From positions 1-9,493 of the forward strand of contig NZ_JBLOUI010000060.1 of NCBI RefSeq assembly GCF_047807365.1: 9,493 bases of DNA. Direction: 5' to 3'. Both the position numbers and the translations under genes were made by a program. The notes under the pieces are model-generated. The model saw only the letters and a list, made by a program, of their open reading frames with translations. It was not told the origin of the DNA and did no database searches. The stretch comes from Peptacetobacter sp900539645 (lineage in GTDB: Bacteria > Bacillota > Clostridia > Peptostreptococcales > Peptostreptococcaceae). Positions 1 to 5,578 of this stretch are shown here, in pieces. Position 1 is the first letter of the stretch. Each line of letters begins with the position of its first letter.

Positions 1-241
1 TTTGTTAGGTTTATTTGTTGTGCAATTTTTTAAAATTTTTGAAATCAAGTTTAACCCATCGATTTATTTTTTGTTTCGAGAGTATTTTTTTCATATCAAG
101 TTAACAAAACCTAGTTTTCTTATAAAAATAATAGCAAAATATATGAGTTTTACGCAACCAATAAAGGTTGGCAATTTGTCAATTAGAGTTAACACTGGCT
201 AAATTTCAATGGTTTATGCATATAAGAATATAAGATATAAA
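1..241. other. AT-rich stretch without a supported gene
   Basis: I see no convincing gene here. One plus-strand frame stays open from the left edge to a stop at about 202, but it has no ribosome binding site. Its product is dominated by Phe, Ile and Lys, as expected of chance translation of AT-rich DNA. It could be the tail of a gene beginning outside the window, but no motif supports that. A small hairpin, CAACC and GGTTG around a 6-nt loop, lies near 161-176 and is not followed by a T-tract. Confidence 0.5.
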
Positions 242-275
242 AAAATACCCTCATTTTTAAATTTAAGGGTATTTT
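242..275 (-). terminator. Intrinsic terminator of the acetyltransferase gene
   Basis: A perfect 10-bp inverted repeat (AAAATACCCT at 242-251, AGGGTATTTT at 266-275) encloses a 14-nt loop. Read on the minus strand, the stem runs into about seven T residues, the form of a Rho-independent terminator. It sits just downstream of the stop of the minus-strand gene ending at 303. The symmetry is AT-rich on both sides, so weak action on the plus strand is possible. Confidence 0.8.
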
Positions 276-302
276 AAAATAAATTTATTTGTATTTTTTA
301 TC

Positions 303-932
303 TTATTTCAATAAGTCTATATTACCTGACTTTATATTGTGTATATTTTCTTTAATCTTATAATAATCCCAATCCCACCATTTTAGATGTAATAGTTTTG
401 AAATTTTTTCATCATCAAATCTTTTTCTAATTACTCTAGCAGGTATACCACCAACAATAGTATATGGTGCTACGTCTTTAGTTACAACGGCTCGGCTACC
501 AATAATAGCACCATCGCCAATAGTAACACCAGATAAAATAACAGCTTCGTATCCAATCCAAACATCGTTACCAATCTTGATATCGCCTTTATTATCCCAA
601 GATGATTTAACATCTTTTATATCCAAGTCCCATTCTTCAAAGAATAATGGGAATGTATAATTAGATAGAGATTTCATTGAATGATTGGCACAGTTAAAAA
701 TAAATTTTGCACCACAAGCTATTGAACAGAATTTTCCAATAAATAGTTTATCATTATTTATAGGGTAATGGTATAAAACATTATTTTTCTCGAAATCTTT
801 TGGATTATTTACAAAATCATTGTATATAGTAAAATCTCCAACCTCTATATTTGGATTAGTAATTACATTTTTTAAGTATATAGTTTGATTGTCCCCAGAA
901 CGAGGATATATTTTTTCTCCCGGAATAGTCAT
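303..932 (-). CDS. Vat/CatB-type xenobiotic O-acetyltransferase (left-handed beta-helix)
   Basis: A 209-residue cytoplasmic enzyme of the hexapeptide-repeat acetyltransferase family that includes streptogramin A (Vat) and chloramphenicol (CatB) acetyltransferases. These move acetyl from acetyl-CoA to a hydroxyl of the drug. Family hallmarks are visible: YHYPINNDKLFIGKFCSI at 54-71, the active-site His in NCANHSM (His84), hexapeptide turns IKIGNDVWIG and VTIGDGAIIG at about 118-145, PYTIVGGIPARVI at 156-168, and a C-terminal KWWDW. Length equals that of complete family members. The ATG is preceded by AAAAGGAG at 941-948 with 8-nt spacing. The gene stands alone, convergent with nothing and divergent from the small gene at 1264, with its own promoter, leader ORF and terminator. 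Arrangement and family suggest drug-inducible resistance, but whether the substrate is a streptogramin, chloramphenicol or something else cannot be read from sequence. Confidence 0.88.
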   Translation of the reverse strand: MTIPGEKIYPRSGDNQTIYLKNVITNPNIEVGDFTIYNDFVNNPKDFEKNNVLYHYPINNDKLFIGKFCSIACGAKFIFNCANHSMKSLSNYTFPLFFEEWDLDIKDVKSSWDNKGDIKIGNDVWIGYEAVILSGVTIGDGAIIGSRAVVTKDVAPYTIVGGIPARVIRKRFDDEKISKLLHLKWWDWDYYKIKENIHNIKSGNIDLLK

Positions 933-982
933 TTTAGTTTCTCCTTTTATATGTAGTATTATTATTTATTAAGCTATTCCGG
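920..982 (-). promoter_or_regulatory. Putative translational attenuator of the acetyltransferase
   Basis: On the minus-strand transcript, CCGGAAUAG at the end of the leader ORF (974-982) is perfectly complementary to CUAUUCCGG in codons 2-5 of the acetyltransferase (920-928). The 9-bp stem encloses 45 nt holding the Shine-Dalgarno sequence, and its 3' arm begins one base after the start codon. It lies inside the initiating ribosome's footprint and should hinder initiation. The 5' arm covers the last sense codons of the leader, so a ribosome there would melt the stem. This is the logic of cat and erm translational attenuation. Here the Shine-Dalgarno is in the loop, not in the stem, unlike the classic cases. 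Structure is seen; function is inferred. Confidence 0.6.
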
Positions 983-1004
983 CTAATACAATACAACGTT
1001 TCAT
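969..1004 (-). CDS. Leader peptide MKRCIVLAGIA upstream of the acetyltransferase
   Basis: An 11-codon ORF begins at ATG 1004 and ends with TAA at 969-971, backed by a second in-frame TAA. A good ribosome binding site, AAGGAAGTG (1012-1020), lies 7 nt upstream, and a strong promoter precedes it, so translation is likely. The last codons (GCC GGA ATA GCT) contain the 5' arm of a stem that reaches the acetyltransferase start. Tiny ORFs in this position before resistance genes usually act as drug-sensing leaders, where a drug-stalled ribosome changes mRNA folding. The peptide matches no leader I recognise, and it may act only through the ribosome's presence. Confidence 0.6.
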   Translation of the reverse strand: MKRCIVLAGIA

Positions 1005-1046
1005 AACCTTTCACTTCCTTTTGAAAATATAAATTTTCTTATAAAT

Positions 1047-1075
1047 ATTATATTATCTGTAACTAAAAATTACAA
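1047..1075 (-). promoter_or_regulatory. Sigma-A-type promoter of the leader and acetyltransferase
   Basis: On the minus strand, TTGTAA (1070-1075, 4 of 6 consensus) is separated by exactly 17 bp from a perfect TATAAT (1047-1052). Transcription would begin near 1040, about 35 nt before the leader ATG, leaving room for the leader's ribosome binding site. Confidence 0.7.
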
Positions 1076-1250
1076 ATTTTAAAATTTAAAAACTATTAAA
1101 TGAAAGAATTTATTGTTATAATAAAAATATAGGATGTATGTAAGATGATTTTATTTTATAAAGTTTATTATTATAATGAATATAAATTTCAGCCTACATT
1201 CTAAGTTAAGGAAATAGAAATGAATTGTTAGCTATATTTAGCTGATAGAT
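1076..1250. other. Divergent intergenic region with possible plus-strand -10 elements
   Basis: AT-rich DNA between the minus-strand promoter and the small plus-strand gene. Two TATAAT hexamers on the plus strand (1117-1122 and 1172-1177) could be -10 elements for the operon starting at 1264, but neither has a recognisable -35 box at 16-18 bp. I see no terminator, tRNA or structured RNA here. Confidence 0.35.
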
Positions 1251-1263
1251 AAGGAGGATTATT

Positions 1264-1500
1264 TTGAAAGAGATAGTAATAAAACTGACAAGAGATACAT
1301 TTGATTATAAGTTTAAGCAGTATGAAGGGAAGTTTTTCCATGCAACTATAGATGAAAATAGTGAGATAGTGAAGTATAAGTTGACTGCTGATGAGGCTGG
1401 TAAAGAACTGAAGGAGTTTGGGAATACACATATAAAAGATGAGAACTTTTTATTTATTCCGCAGCTAGATATTTATATCGATTTAAAGAAAATGAAATAA
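1264..1500 (+). CDS. Small hypothetical protein, 78 aa, TTG start
   Basis: I do not recognise this protein. It has 78 residues, is rich in Lys, Glu, Asp and Phe, and has no signal peptide, membrane segment or cysteine. Alternating hydrophobic stretches (EIVIKL, FLFIPQLDIYIDL) suggest a small alpha/beta fold. The start is TTG at 1264, chosen because AAGGAGG (1251-1257) lies 6 nt upstream; no ATG fits. The next gene, a protein tyrosine phosphatase, begins 18 bp after its stop, so the two are probably co-transcribed. The strong ribosome binding site and good codon pattern argue that it is real. Function is unknown. Confidence 0.72.
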   Translation: MKEIVIKLTRDTFDYKFKQYEGKFFHATIDENSEIVKYKLTADEAGKELKEFGNTHIKDENFLFIPQLDIYIDLKKMK

Positions 1501-1518
1501 TTTGAAGGGAGAAGTCCA

Positions 1519-1980
1519 ATGATAAATGTAATGATGGTTTGCCATGGAAATATATGTCGTTCAACTATGGCAGAATTTGTTTTAAAGGATATGGTAGAAA
1601 AAGAAGGATTAGCAGATAAATTCCACATAGAATCTTCAGCGACAAGCAGAGAAGAAATTGGAAATCCAGTACACCATGGAACAAGAAAAAAACTAGCAGA
1701 AGTTGGGATATCAACTGCTGGAAAATATGCAAGACAGATAACAAAAAAAGACTACAAAGAATTCGACTACATACTAATAATGGATGATATGAACAGAAGA
1801 AACCTAAAAAGAGTAGTTGGAGAAGATGTAGACAACAAAGTATACAAACTACTTCATTTTGCAGGAAGTGAAAGGGATATAGCAGATCCTTGGTACACAG
1901 GGAACTTTGATGTTACTTACGATGATGTAATGGAGGGATGTAGTGCTTTCCTAGAATACTGCAAAAAGAACGAATTGTAG
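1519..1980 (+). CDS. Low-molecular-weight protein tyrosine phosphatase
   Basis: A 153-residue cytoplasmic phosphatase that hydrolyses phosphotyrosine through a cysteinyl-phosphate intermediate. The N-terminal P-loop reads VCHGNICRS, with the C-x5-R signature (Cys8 nucleophile, Arg14) and the conserved Asn11 and Ser15. The general-acid Asp is in the DPWYTG motif (Asp123), followed by the usual FDVTYDDV. Length is normal for the family. GGGAGAAG lies just before the ATG. The gene sits 18 bp after a small unknown protein and 22 bp before a broken GNAT gene, suggesting one transcript. Alternative roles for this fold, such as arsenate reductase, are unlikely because the DPW/YTG acid loop is intact and the ArsC cysteine pair is absent. 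The physiological substrate is unknown. Confidence 0.93.
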   Translation: MINVMMVCHGNICRSTMAEFVLKDMVEKEGLADKFHIESSATSREEIGNPVHHGTRKKLAEVGISTAGKYARQITKKDYKEFDYILIMDDMNRRNLKRVVGEDVDNKVYKLLHFAGSERDIADPWYTGNFDVTYDDVMEGCSAFLEYCKKNEL

Positions 1981-2002
1981 TAGTTAAAGAGAGAGAATAG
2001 TT

Positions 2003-2305
2003 ATGAGTTCGATAAAATACGAAATAATAAATTTACTAGACAGACAGGATTTAAAAGAAGAAGCAGCAAGTTGGTTTAGCTCTAAGTGGAGAGTGCCAAA
2101 AGAAGCATATTTAGAAAGTATAGAAGAATGTTTTACAGGAGAAAGTCCGGTTCCTCAATGGTATGTAGCAATTGAAGAAGGAAGAATAATCGGTGGATTG
2201 GGTGTTATAGAAAATGACTTCCATGATAGAAAAGACCTTGCTCCAAATGTATGCGCTGTATTTGTTGAGGAAGAAAAACCTTCTAGAATGTATATACATA
2301 GATAA
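2003..2305 (+). pseudogene. GNAT family N-acetyltransferase with internal deletion
   Basis: The first 90 or so residues follow a GNAT family common in Firmicutes (ASWFSSKWRVP, VPQWYVAIEEGRIIGGLGVIENDFHDRKDL in two parts, APNVCAVFVEEE). The sequence then jumps to SRMYIHR, the extreme C-terminal end typical of the same family. About 50 residues between them are missing, including the acetyl-CoA pyrophosphate loop (R/Q-x-x-G-x-G/A) and the TDHTSFYERYGWEF region. The reading frame is kept, so the gene still gives a 100-residue product, but it cannot bind acetyl-CoA in the normal way. The start has AGAGAGAA upstream. The full-length family is recalled from knowledge, not aligned here. A stable truncated protein with another role is possible but less likely than a decaying gene. 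Confidence 0.75.
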
Positions 2306-2370
2306 ACAAGTTATATAGTGATAAATAAAGTTATATAATATAGTTAGAAACTTATAAAAGGGGTGTTATT

Positions 2371-2988
2371 ATGAAAGTATTATTAATAAACGGAAGTCCA
2401 CACGCAAATGGATGCACATACACAGCTCTTTGCGAAGTGGAAAAAGAATTAAACAAAAGCGATATAGAAACAGAAATAATCCACGTCGGAAACAAGGACA
2501 TAAGAGGATGTATCGCATGTGGAAACTGTAGAAAAAATGGTAAATGTGTATTTGATGATATGGTCAATGAAGTAGCTCCAAAATTTACAGAATGTGATGG
2601 AATTGTTGTAGGATCTCCTGTATATTACGCATCTGCTAATGGAAATCTAATATCATTTATGGACAGATTATTCTACAGCAATACTTGTGACAAGACTATG
2701 AAGGTAGGAGCAGCTGTTGTATCTGCAAGAAGAGGAGGATGTTCATCTACATTTGACGAATTAAACAAATACTTTACAATAGCTGGAATGCCTGTAGCAT
2801 CAAGTCAGTATTGGAATAGTGTGCATGGAAACACACCAGAAGAAGTATTAAAAGACGAAGAAGGACTTCAGGTTATGAGAACTTTAGGTAAAAATATGGC
2901 ATTCTTAATTAAGAGTATTGCTTTAGGTAAAGAAAAATATGGATTACCTGAAAAAGAAGCTAAAGTTGCTACAAACTTTATAAGATAA
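2371..2988 (+). CDS. Iron-sulfur flavoprotein-like NAD(P)H-dependent reductase
   Basis: A 205-residue soluble protein of the flavodoxin-like NADPH-dependent FMN reductase fold. The N-terminus MKVLLINGSPHANGCTYTAL is the FMN phosphate-binding loop, and GIVVGSPVYYASANG (about 78-92) forms the second flavin loop. Between them is a compact cysteine cluster C-x2-C-x2-C-x5-C at Cys47, Cys50, Cys53 and Cys59. This is the spacing that binds a [4Fe-4S] cluster in archaeal and clostridial iron-sulfur flavoproteins, so a cluster beside FMN is likely. Such proteins are thought to detoxify oxygen or peroxide, or to pass electrons from ferredoxin. AAAAGGGGTG precedes the ATG. It lies 65 bp after the broken GNAT gene and is followed by a strong terminator. 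The exact substrate is unknown. Confidence 0.88.
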   Translation: MKVLLINGSPHANGCTYTALCEVEKELNKSDIETEIIHVGNKDIRGCIACGNCRKNGKCVFDDMVNEVAPKFTECDGIVVGSPVYYASANGNLISFMDRLFYSNTCDKTMKVGAAVVSARRGGCSSTFDELNKYFTIAGMPVASSQYWNSVHGNTPEEVLKDEEGLQVMRTLGKNMAFLIKSIALGKEKYGLPEKEAKVATNFIR

Positions 2989-3018
2989 TTAATAAAAACA
3001 ATACGATAACACAATGAT

Positions 3019-3055
3019 AAAAGCTGGGTAAAAAATTACTCAGCTTTTATTTTAT
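3019..3055 (+). terminator. Intrinsic terminator after the flavoprotein gene
   Basis: AAAAGCTGGGTAA (3019-3031) pairs with TTACTCAGCTTTT (3036-3048) over 13 bp with one G-T wobble around a 4-nt A loop, followed by a T-rich tail. It separates the flavoprotein gene from the two-component system. The A-rich left flank makes it plausible on both strands. Confidence 0.88.
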
Positions 3056-3084
3056 ATTTATGAAATAGATAATTAAAAGAAATA

Positions 3085-3113
3085 TTGTATCATCTTAAAA
3101 AAGAAGTTATCAT
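3085..3113 (+). promoter_or_regulatory. Possible promoter of the two-component system
   Basis: TTGTAT (3085-3090) and TATCAT (3108-3113, 5 of 6 consensus) are separated by 17 bp, about 20 bp before the response regulator start. A second TATCAT at 3088-3093 makes a 20-bp-spaced direct repeat, which could be a binding site for an autoregulator. The match is moderate. Confidence 0.4.
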
Positions 3114-3133
3114 TAAAATAAGAGGTGATAAAA

Positions 3134-3877
3134 ATGCATTTAACAAACGAACATAATATGGACGTATCATCAAGAATGTCTTTAGATGACAACTCATTAG
3201 ATATATTTATAGTAGAAGATGACTTTGTATTAGCCAAAGAAATAAAATTGCGGTTAGAAAAATACGGATACACAGCGCAAACTGTGGTAGATTTACAAAA
3301 TATAACAAATGAGGTACTTATTGCAAATCCAAAACTAATTTTAATGGATATTAACCTTCCATATAAAGATGGCTTCCAATGGTGCAACGAGATAAGAAGA
3401 TTTTTAAAAGTACCGATAATATTTATCTCATCAAGAGATAGTGATATGGATATCATAATGTCTATAAACATGGGTGGAGATGACTACATTGTAAAGCCAT
3501 TCTCAATACAACTATTAATTGCAAAGGTTCAAGCAGTTTTTAGACGTGCATATTCATACAATATTACTGTTGATAAAGAAATTATAAAAGTTGGAGAAAT
3601 AACACTTAACATAGCTGATGGAACGGTTATAAAGGATGGAACAGTTGTAGAGCTTAGCAGAAATGAATTTAAAATTTTACACATACTTATGCAAAATGCA
3701 GGAAATATTGTCAGCAGAGATGAGATAATGGATGCACTTTGGAGCACAGATGAATTTATTGGCGAAAATACGCTGACTGTAAATGTAACCAGACTTAGAA
3801 ACAAACTAAAATCACTTGGATTAGTTGATTATATTAAGACAAGAAAGGGACAAGGTTATATAATAGAAGACATATAG
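3134..3877 (+). CDS. OmpR/PhoB-family response regulator, BceR-like
   Basis: A 247-residue cytoplasmic DNA-binding regulator. The receiver domain (about 22-140) shows the acidic pair in FIVEDD (Asp29, Asp30), the phospho-acceptor Asp72 in LILMDINLP, the switch Ser in FISSRD and Lys121 in IVKPF. A winged-helix domain (about 152-247) has the typical LSRNEFKILHIL, TLTVNVTRLRNKL and GQGYII. It would be phosphorylated by the kinase 31 bp downstream. The start is ATG 3134, served by GAGGTG; the GTG at 3125 lies inside that site and is rejected. The chosen start gives about 20 residues before the receiver fold, longer than usual. Internal Met codons at residues 9 and 15 lack a ribosome binding site, so I keep the long form. 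No bceAB transporter genes are adjacent. Confidence 0.9.
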   Translation: MHLTNEHNMDVSSRMSLDDNSLDIFIVEDDFVLAKEIKLRLEKYGYTAQTVVDLQNITNEVLIANPKLILMDINLPYKDGFQWCNEIRRFLKVPIIFISSRDSDMDIIMSINMGGDDYIVKPFSIQLLIAKVQAVFRRAYSYNITVDKEIIKVGEITLNIADGTVIKDGTVVELSRNEFKILHILMQNAGNIVSRDEIMDALWSTDEFIGENTLTVNVTRLRNKLKSLGLVDYIKTRKGQGYIIEDI

Positions 3878-3908
3878 GATAATAGAGAACTTTTTGAGGT
3901 GAAACAAA

Positions 3909-4925
3909 ATGAAGATTAAAGATTACTTAAAAAGCAATAAGAGTTACATTCTTTTATATGTATTATTTATAATCTTATTCAACGTAAATGTCTACATAGA
4001 TCCAGGAATAGAAATGGGTAGGGAGAGTCTAATATATCTGAATTTAATATTCGCACTAGCATTAATAGTATTTATAGTGTATGATTTTTTCAAAAAGAAG
4101 AGAGAATTTGATAAAATTTTAGATACTATTAAGGTAATAGACGGCGTTGATGTCGATGAAGAATTTAAAGATGGAGTAGATAAAGAACTTATAAGGCAGA
4201 TAAAAGATGAGCATATATATTGGATGAACAAGCTGGATAAGATAGAGGACGAGTTAAAAGATGCCAATGACTATATGACAGACTGGATACATCAGGTAAA
4301 AATACCAATCTCAATACTAGAAATTATGTCTAAAAGAGTAGGGGATGCTGAAATTTCAAAGAATATAAACAGAGAAATAAAAAGAATAGACTCCCTTGTT
4401 GAGCAGGCATTGTACATAATAAGATCTGGAGAATATAGCTCAGATTTTTCTATTGAAGAGATAGAAATAGACAAAGTAATAAGAAGTGTAATAAAAAAGA
4501 ACAGATACTTATTTATATATAATAAGTTAGAAATAGATATCAAAGAAACTGGATTTTCTGTGTATACAGACAGAAAATGGATATCCCATATTATTGAGCT
4601 AATAATAGACAATGCGTGCAAGTATTCTCACAAAGGTGGAAAGATAGAAATATACCAAGAGCAGCGTGAAAAATCTAGGGTTATCCATATAAAAGATTAT
4701 GGAGAAGGAATAGATAAAGTAGATTTGGATAGAATATTTGAAAAAGGATTTACAGGAAAGAACGGAAGAAATAGATTTAAATCTACAGGAATGGGACTTT
4801 ATATCGCTAAAAAAATACTTACCGCACTTGGAGATGACATAGAAGTTAAATCTGTTGAAGGTGAATTTTGTGATGTTTCGATAATATTCAACAAAGGACA
4901 CGATTTCTTTAAAGTTATGCAATAA
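3909..4925 (+). CDS. Intramembrane-sensing histidine kinase, BceS-like
   Basis: A 338-residue membrane kinase. Two transmembrane helices (about 12-30 and 41-59) are separated by only about ten residues, so there is no real extracellular sensor domain, the mark of intramembrane-sensing kinases. The H-box DWIHQVKIPIS carries the phospho-accepting His128. The ATPase domain shows the N-box IIDNACKYS (Asn235), G1 box DYGEGI (Asp263), F-box FEKGFTG (about 277-283) and G2 box STGMGLYIAK (292-301). GAGGTG precedes the ATG. In the BceS family the signal usually comes from a partner ABC transporter that senses cationic or lipid II-binding peptides. No such transporter lies within this window on either side, so the pair may listen to a distant transporter or to another signal. 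Confidence 0.9.
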   Translation: MKIKDYLKSNKSYILLYVLFIILFNVNVYIDPGIEMGRESLIYLNLIFALALIVFIVYDFFKKKREFDKILDTIKVIDGVDVDEEFKDGVDKELIRQIKDEHIYWMNKLDKIEDELKDANDYMTDWIHQVKIPISILEIMSKRVGDAEISKNINREIKRIDSLVEQALYIIRSGEYSSDFSIEEIEIDKVIRSVIKKNRYLFIYNKLEIDIKETGFSVYTDRKWISHIIELIIDNACKYSHKGGKIEIYQEQREKSRVIHIKDYGEGIDKVDLDRIFEKGFTGKNGRNRFKSTGMGLYIAKKILTALGDDIEVKSVEGEFCDVSIIFNKGHDFFKVMQ

Positions 4926-5032
4926 AAGTAAATTATAGTAATAAACAATAAATATATAGATAAAATTGATTGTTGGTCATATATACGGGTATCTATTAAG
5001 TAAGCAATCAAAAGATGGGGGATATAAAAATT
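4926..5032 (+). other. Leader region of the peroxidase gene with an inverted repeat
   Basis: No terminator separates the kinase from the peroxidase gene. The gap contains a 7-bp inverted repeat, TTGATTG (4966-4972) and CAATCAA (5005-5011), around 32 nt. It might be a regulator site or a weak mRNA stem just before the ribosome binding site GGGGGAT. No good -10/-35 pair is seen, so read-through from the kinase gene is possible. Confidence 0.3.
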
Positions 5033-5506
5033 ATGAGTATATATGATTATAAAGTGAAAGATATAGATGGTAATGAAGTTGATATGAGTGAATTTAAAGG
5101 AAAAATACTTCTGATATTAAATTCAGCTACAAATTGAGGCTTCACTAAACAGTATGAAGCTCTGGAAGAGCTTTACAAAAAATATAAAGATGAAGGATTT
5201 GAAATATTAGATTTTCCTAGTGACCAGTTTGGACAGACTCCGGGCACTGATGCTGAAGTAAAGCAGTTTGGAATTGATAAATATGGTATAACATTTAGAC
5301 AGTTTTCTAAAATAGAAGTAAATGGTGAAAATGAAGAACCTTTGTTTACATATTTAAAAGGACGGAAAACAGGTCTTGGTGGGAAAAATATTAAATGGAA
5401 CTTTACTAAATTCTTAGTAGATAAAGACGGAAATATAATAGATAGATTTCCACCAATGATGAAACCAGAAAAATTAGAAAAGAAAATAAAAAAATTATTA
5501 AAATAA
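5033..5506 (+). CDS. Selenocysteine glutathione peroxidase (TGA read as Sec35)
   Basis: A 157-residue thioredoxin-fold peroxidase that reduces hydrogen or lipid peroxides with thiols. The frame runs from ATG 5033 to TAA 5504-5506 and is broken only by TGA at 5135-5137. That codon falls exactly on the catalytic position: NSATN-U-GFTKQYEALEEL matches the family's NxAS/T-x-C/U-GFT. The rest is intact: EILDFPSDQFGQTPGTD (Gln68 likely the tetrad Gln, after a one-residue deletion), YGITF, and KWNF with Trp122 and Asn123 completing the tetrad. Similarity on both sides of the TGA argues against a random nonsense mutation. A SECIS-like hairpin follows. The protein has no cysteine, so it lacks the resolving Cys of thioredoxin-dependent relatives. 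GGGGGAT lies about 11 nt before the ATG. Sec insertion genes are not in the window, so decoding is inferred. Confidence 0.85.
5138..5174 (+). promoter_or_regulatory. Bacterial SECIS-like hairpin for Sec insertion
   Basis: Within the coding sequence, AAGCTCT (5157-5163) pairs perfectly with AGAGCTT (5167-5173) around a GGA loop, with an extra G-T pair outside. The loop starts 27 nt after the TGA. This fits the known bacterial SECIS rules: a short stem, a small apical loop with G among its first two bases, about 16-37 nt from the UGA, read by SelB. A competing 6-bp stem, GGCTTC (5138-5143) with GAAGCT (5156-5161), uses some of the same bases and could be an alternative fold. Confidence 0.72.
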
Positions 5507-5528
5507 AAACTTCTAAAATTATTTTTTA

Positions 5529-5557
5529 TTGACAAATAAAAACTTTAATAATATAAT
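5529..5557 (+). promoter_or_regulatory. Consensus promoter of the riboflavin operon
   Basis: A perfect TTGACA (5529-5534) and a perfect TATAAT (5552-5557) are spaced by exactly 17 bp. Transcription would begin near 5564, about 15 nt before the FMN riboswitch. A 9-bp inverted repeat (AACTTTAAT 5541-5549, ATTAAAGTT 5556-5564) overlaps the -10 box. Confidence 0.88.
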
Positions 5558-5578
5558 TAAAGTTAATTGAATAAGAAC

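Noticed and set aside
2..202. Plus-strand ORF of 66 codons at the left edge
   Set aside because: No ribosome binding site, a Phe/Ile/Lys-rich chance-like composition and no motif. It may be the tail of an outside gene, but this cannot be supported.
3125..3133. GTG 3125 as start of the response regulator
   Set aside because: This GTG is part of the GAGGTG ribosome binding site for ATG 3134.
5135..5137. TGA as an ordinary nonsense mutation in a dead GPx gene
   Set aside because: It falls exactly on the catalytic codon, the frame is intact on both sides, and a SECIS-like hairpin lies at the right distance. It is still possible if the genome lacks Sec machinery.
5173..5535. Minus-strand ORF of 120 codons opposite the peroxidase
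   Set aside because: A shadow of the plus-strand GPx gene, with no ribosome binding site or recognisable product. The plus strand has clear family motifs.
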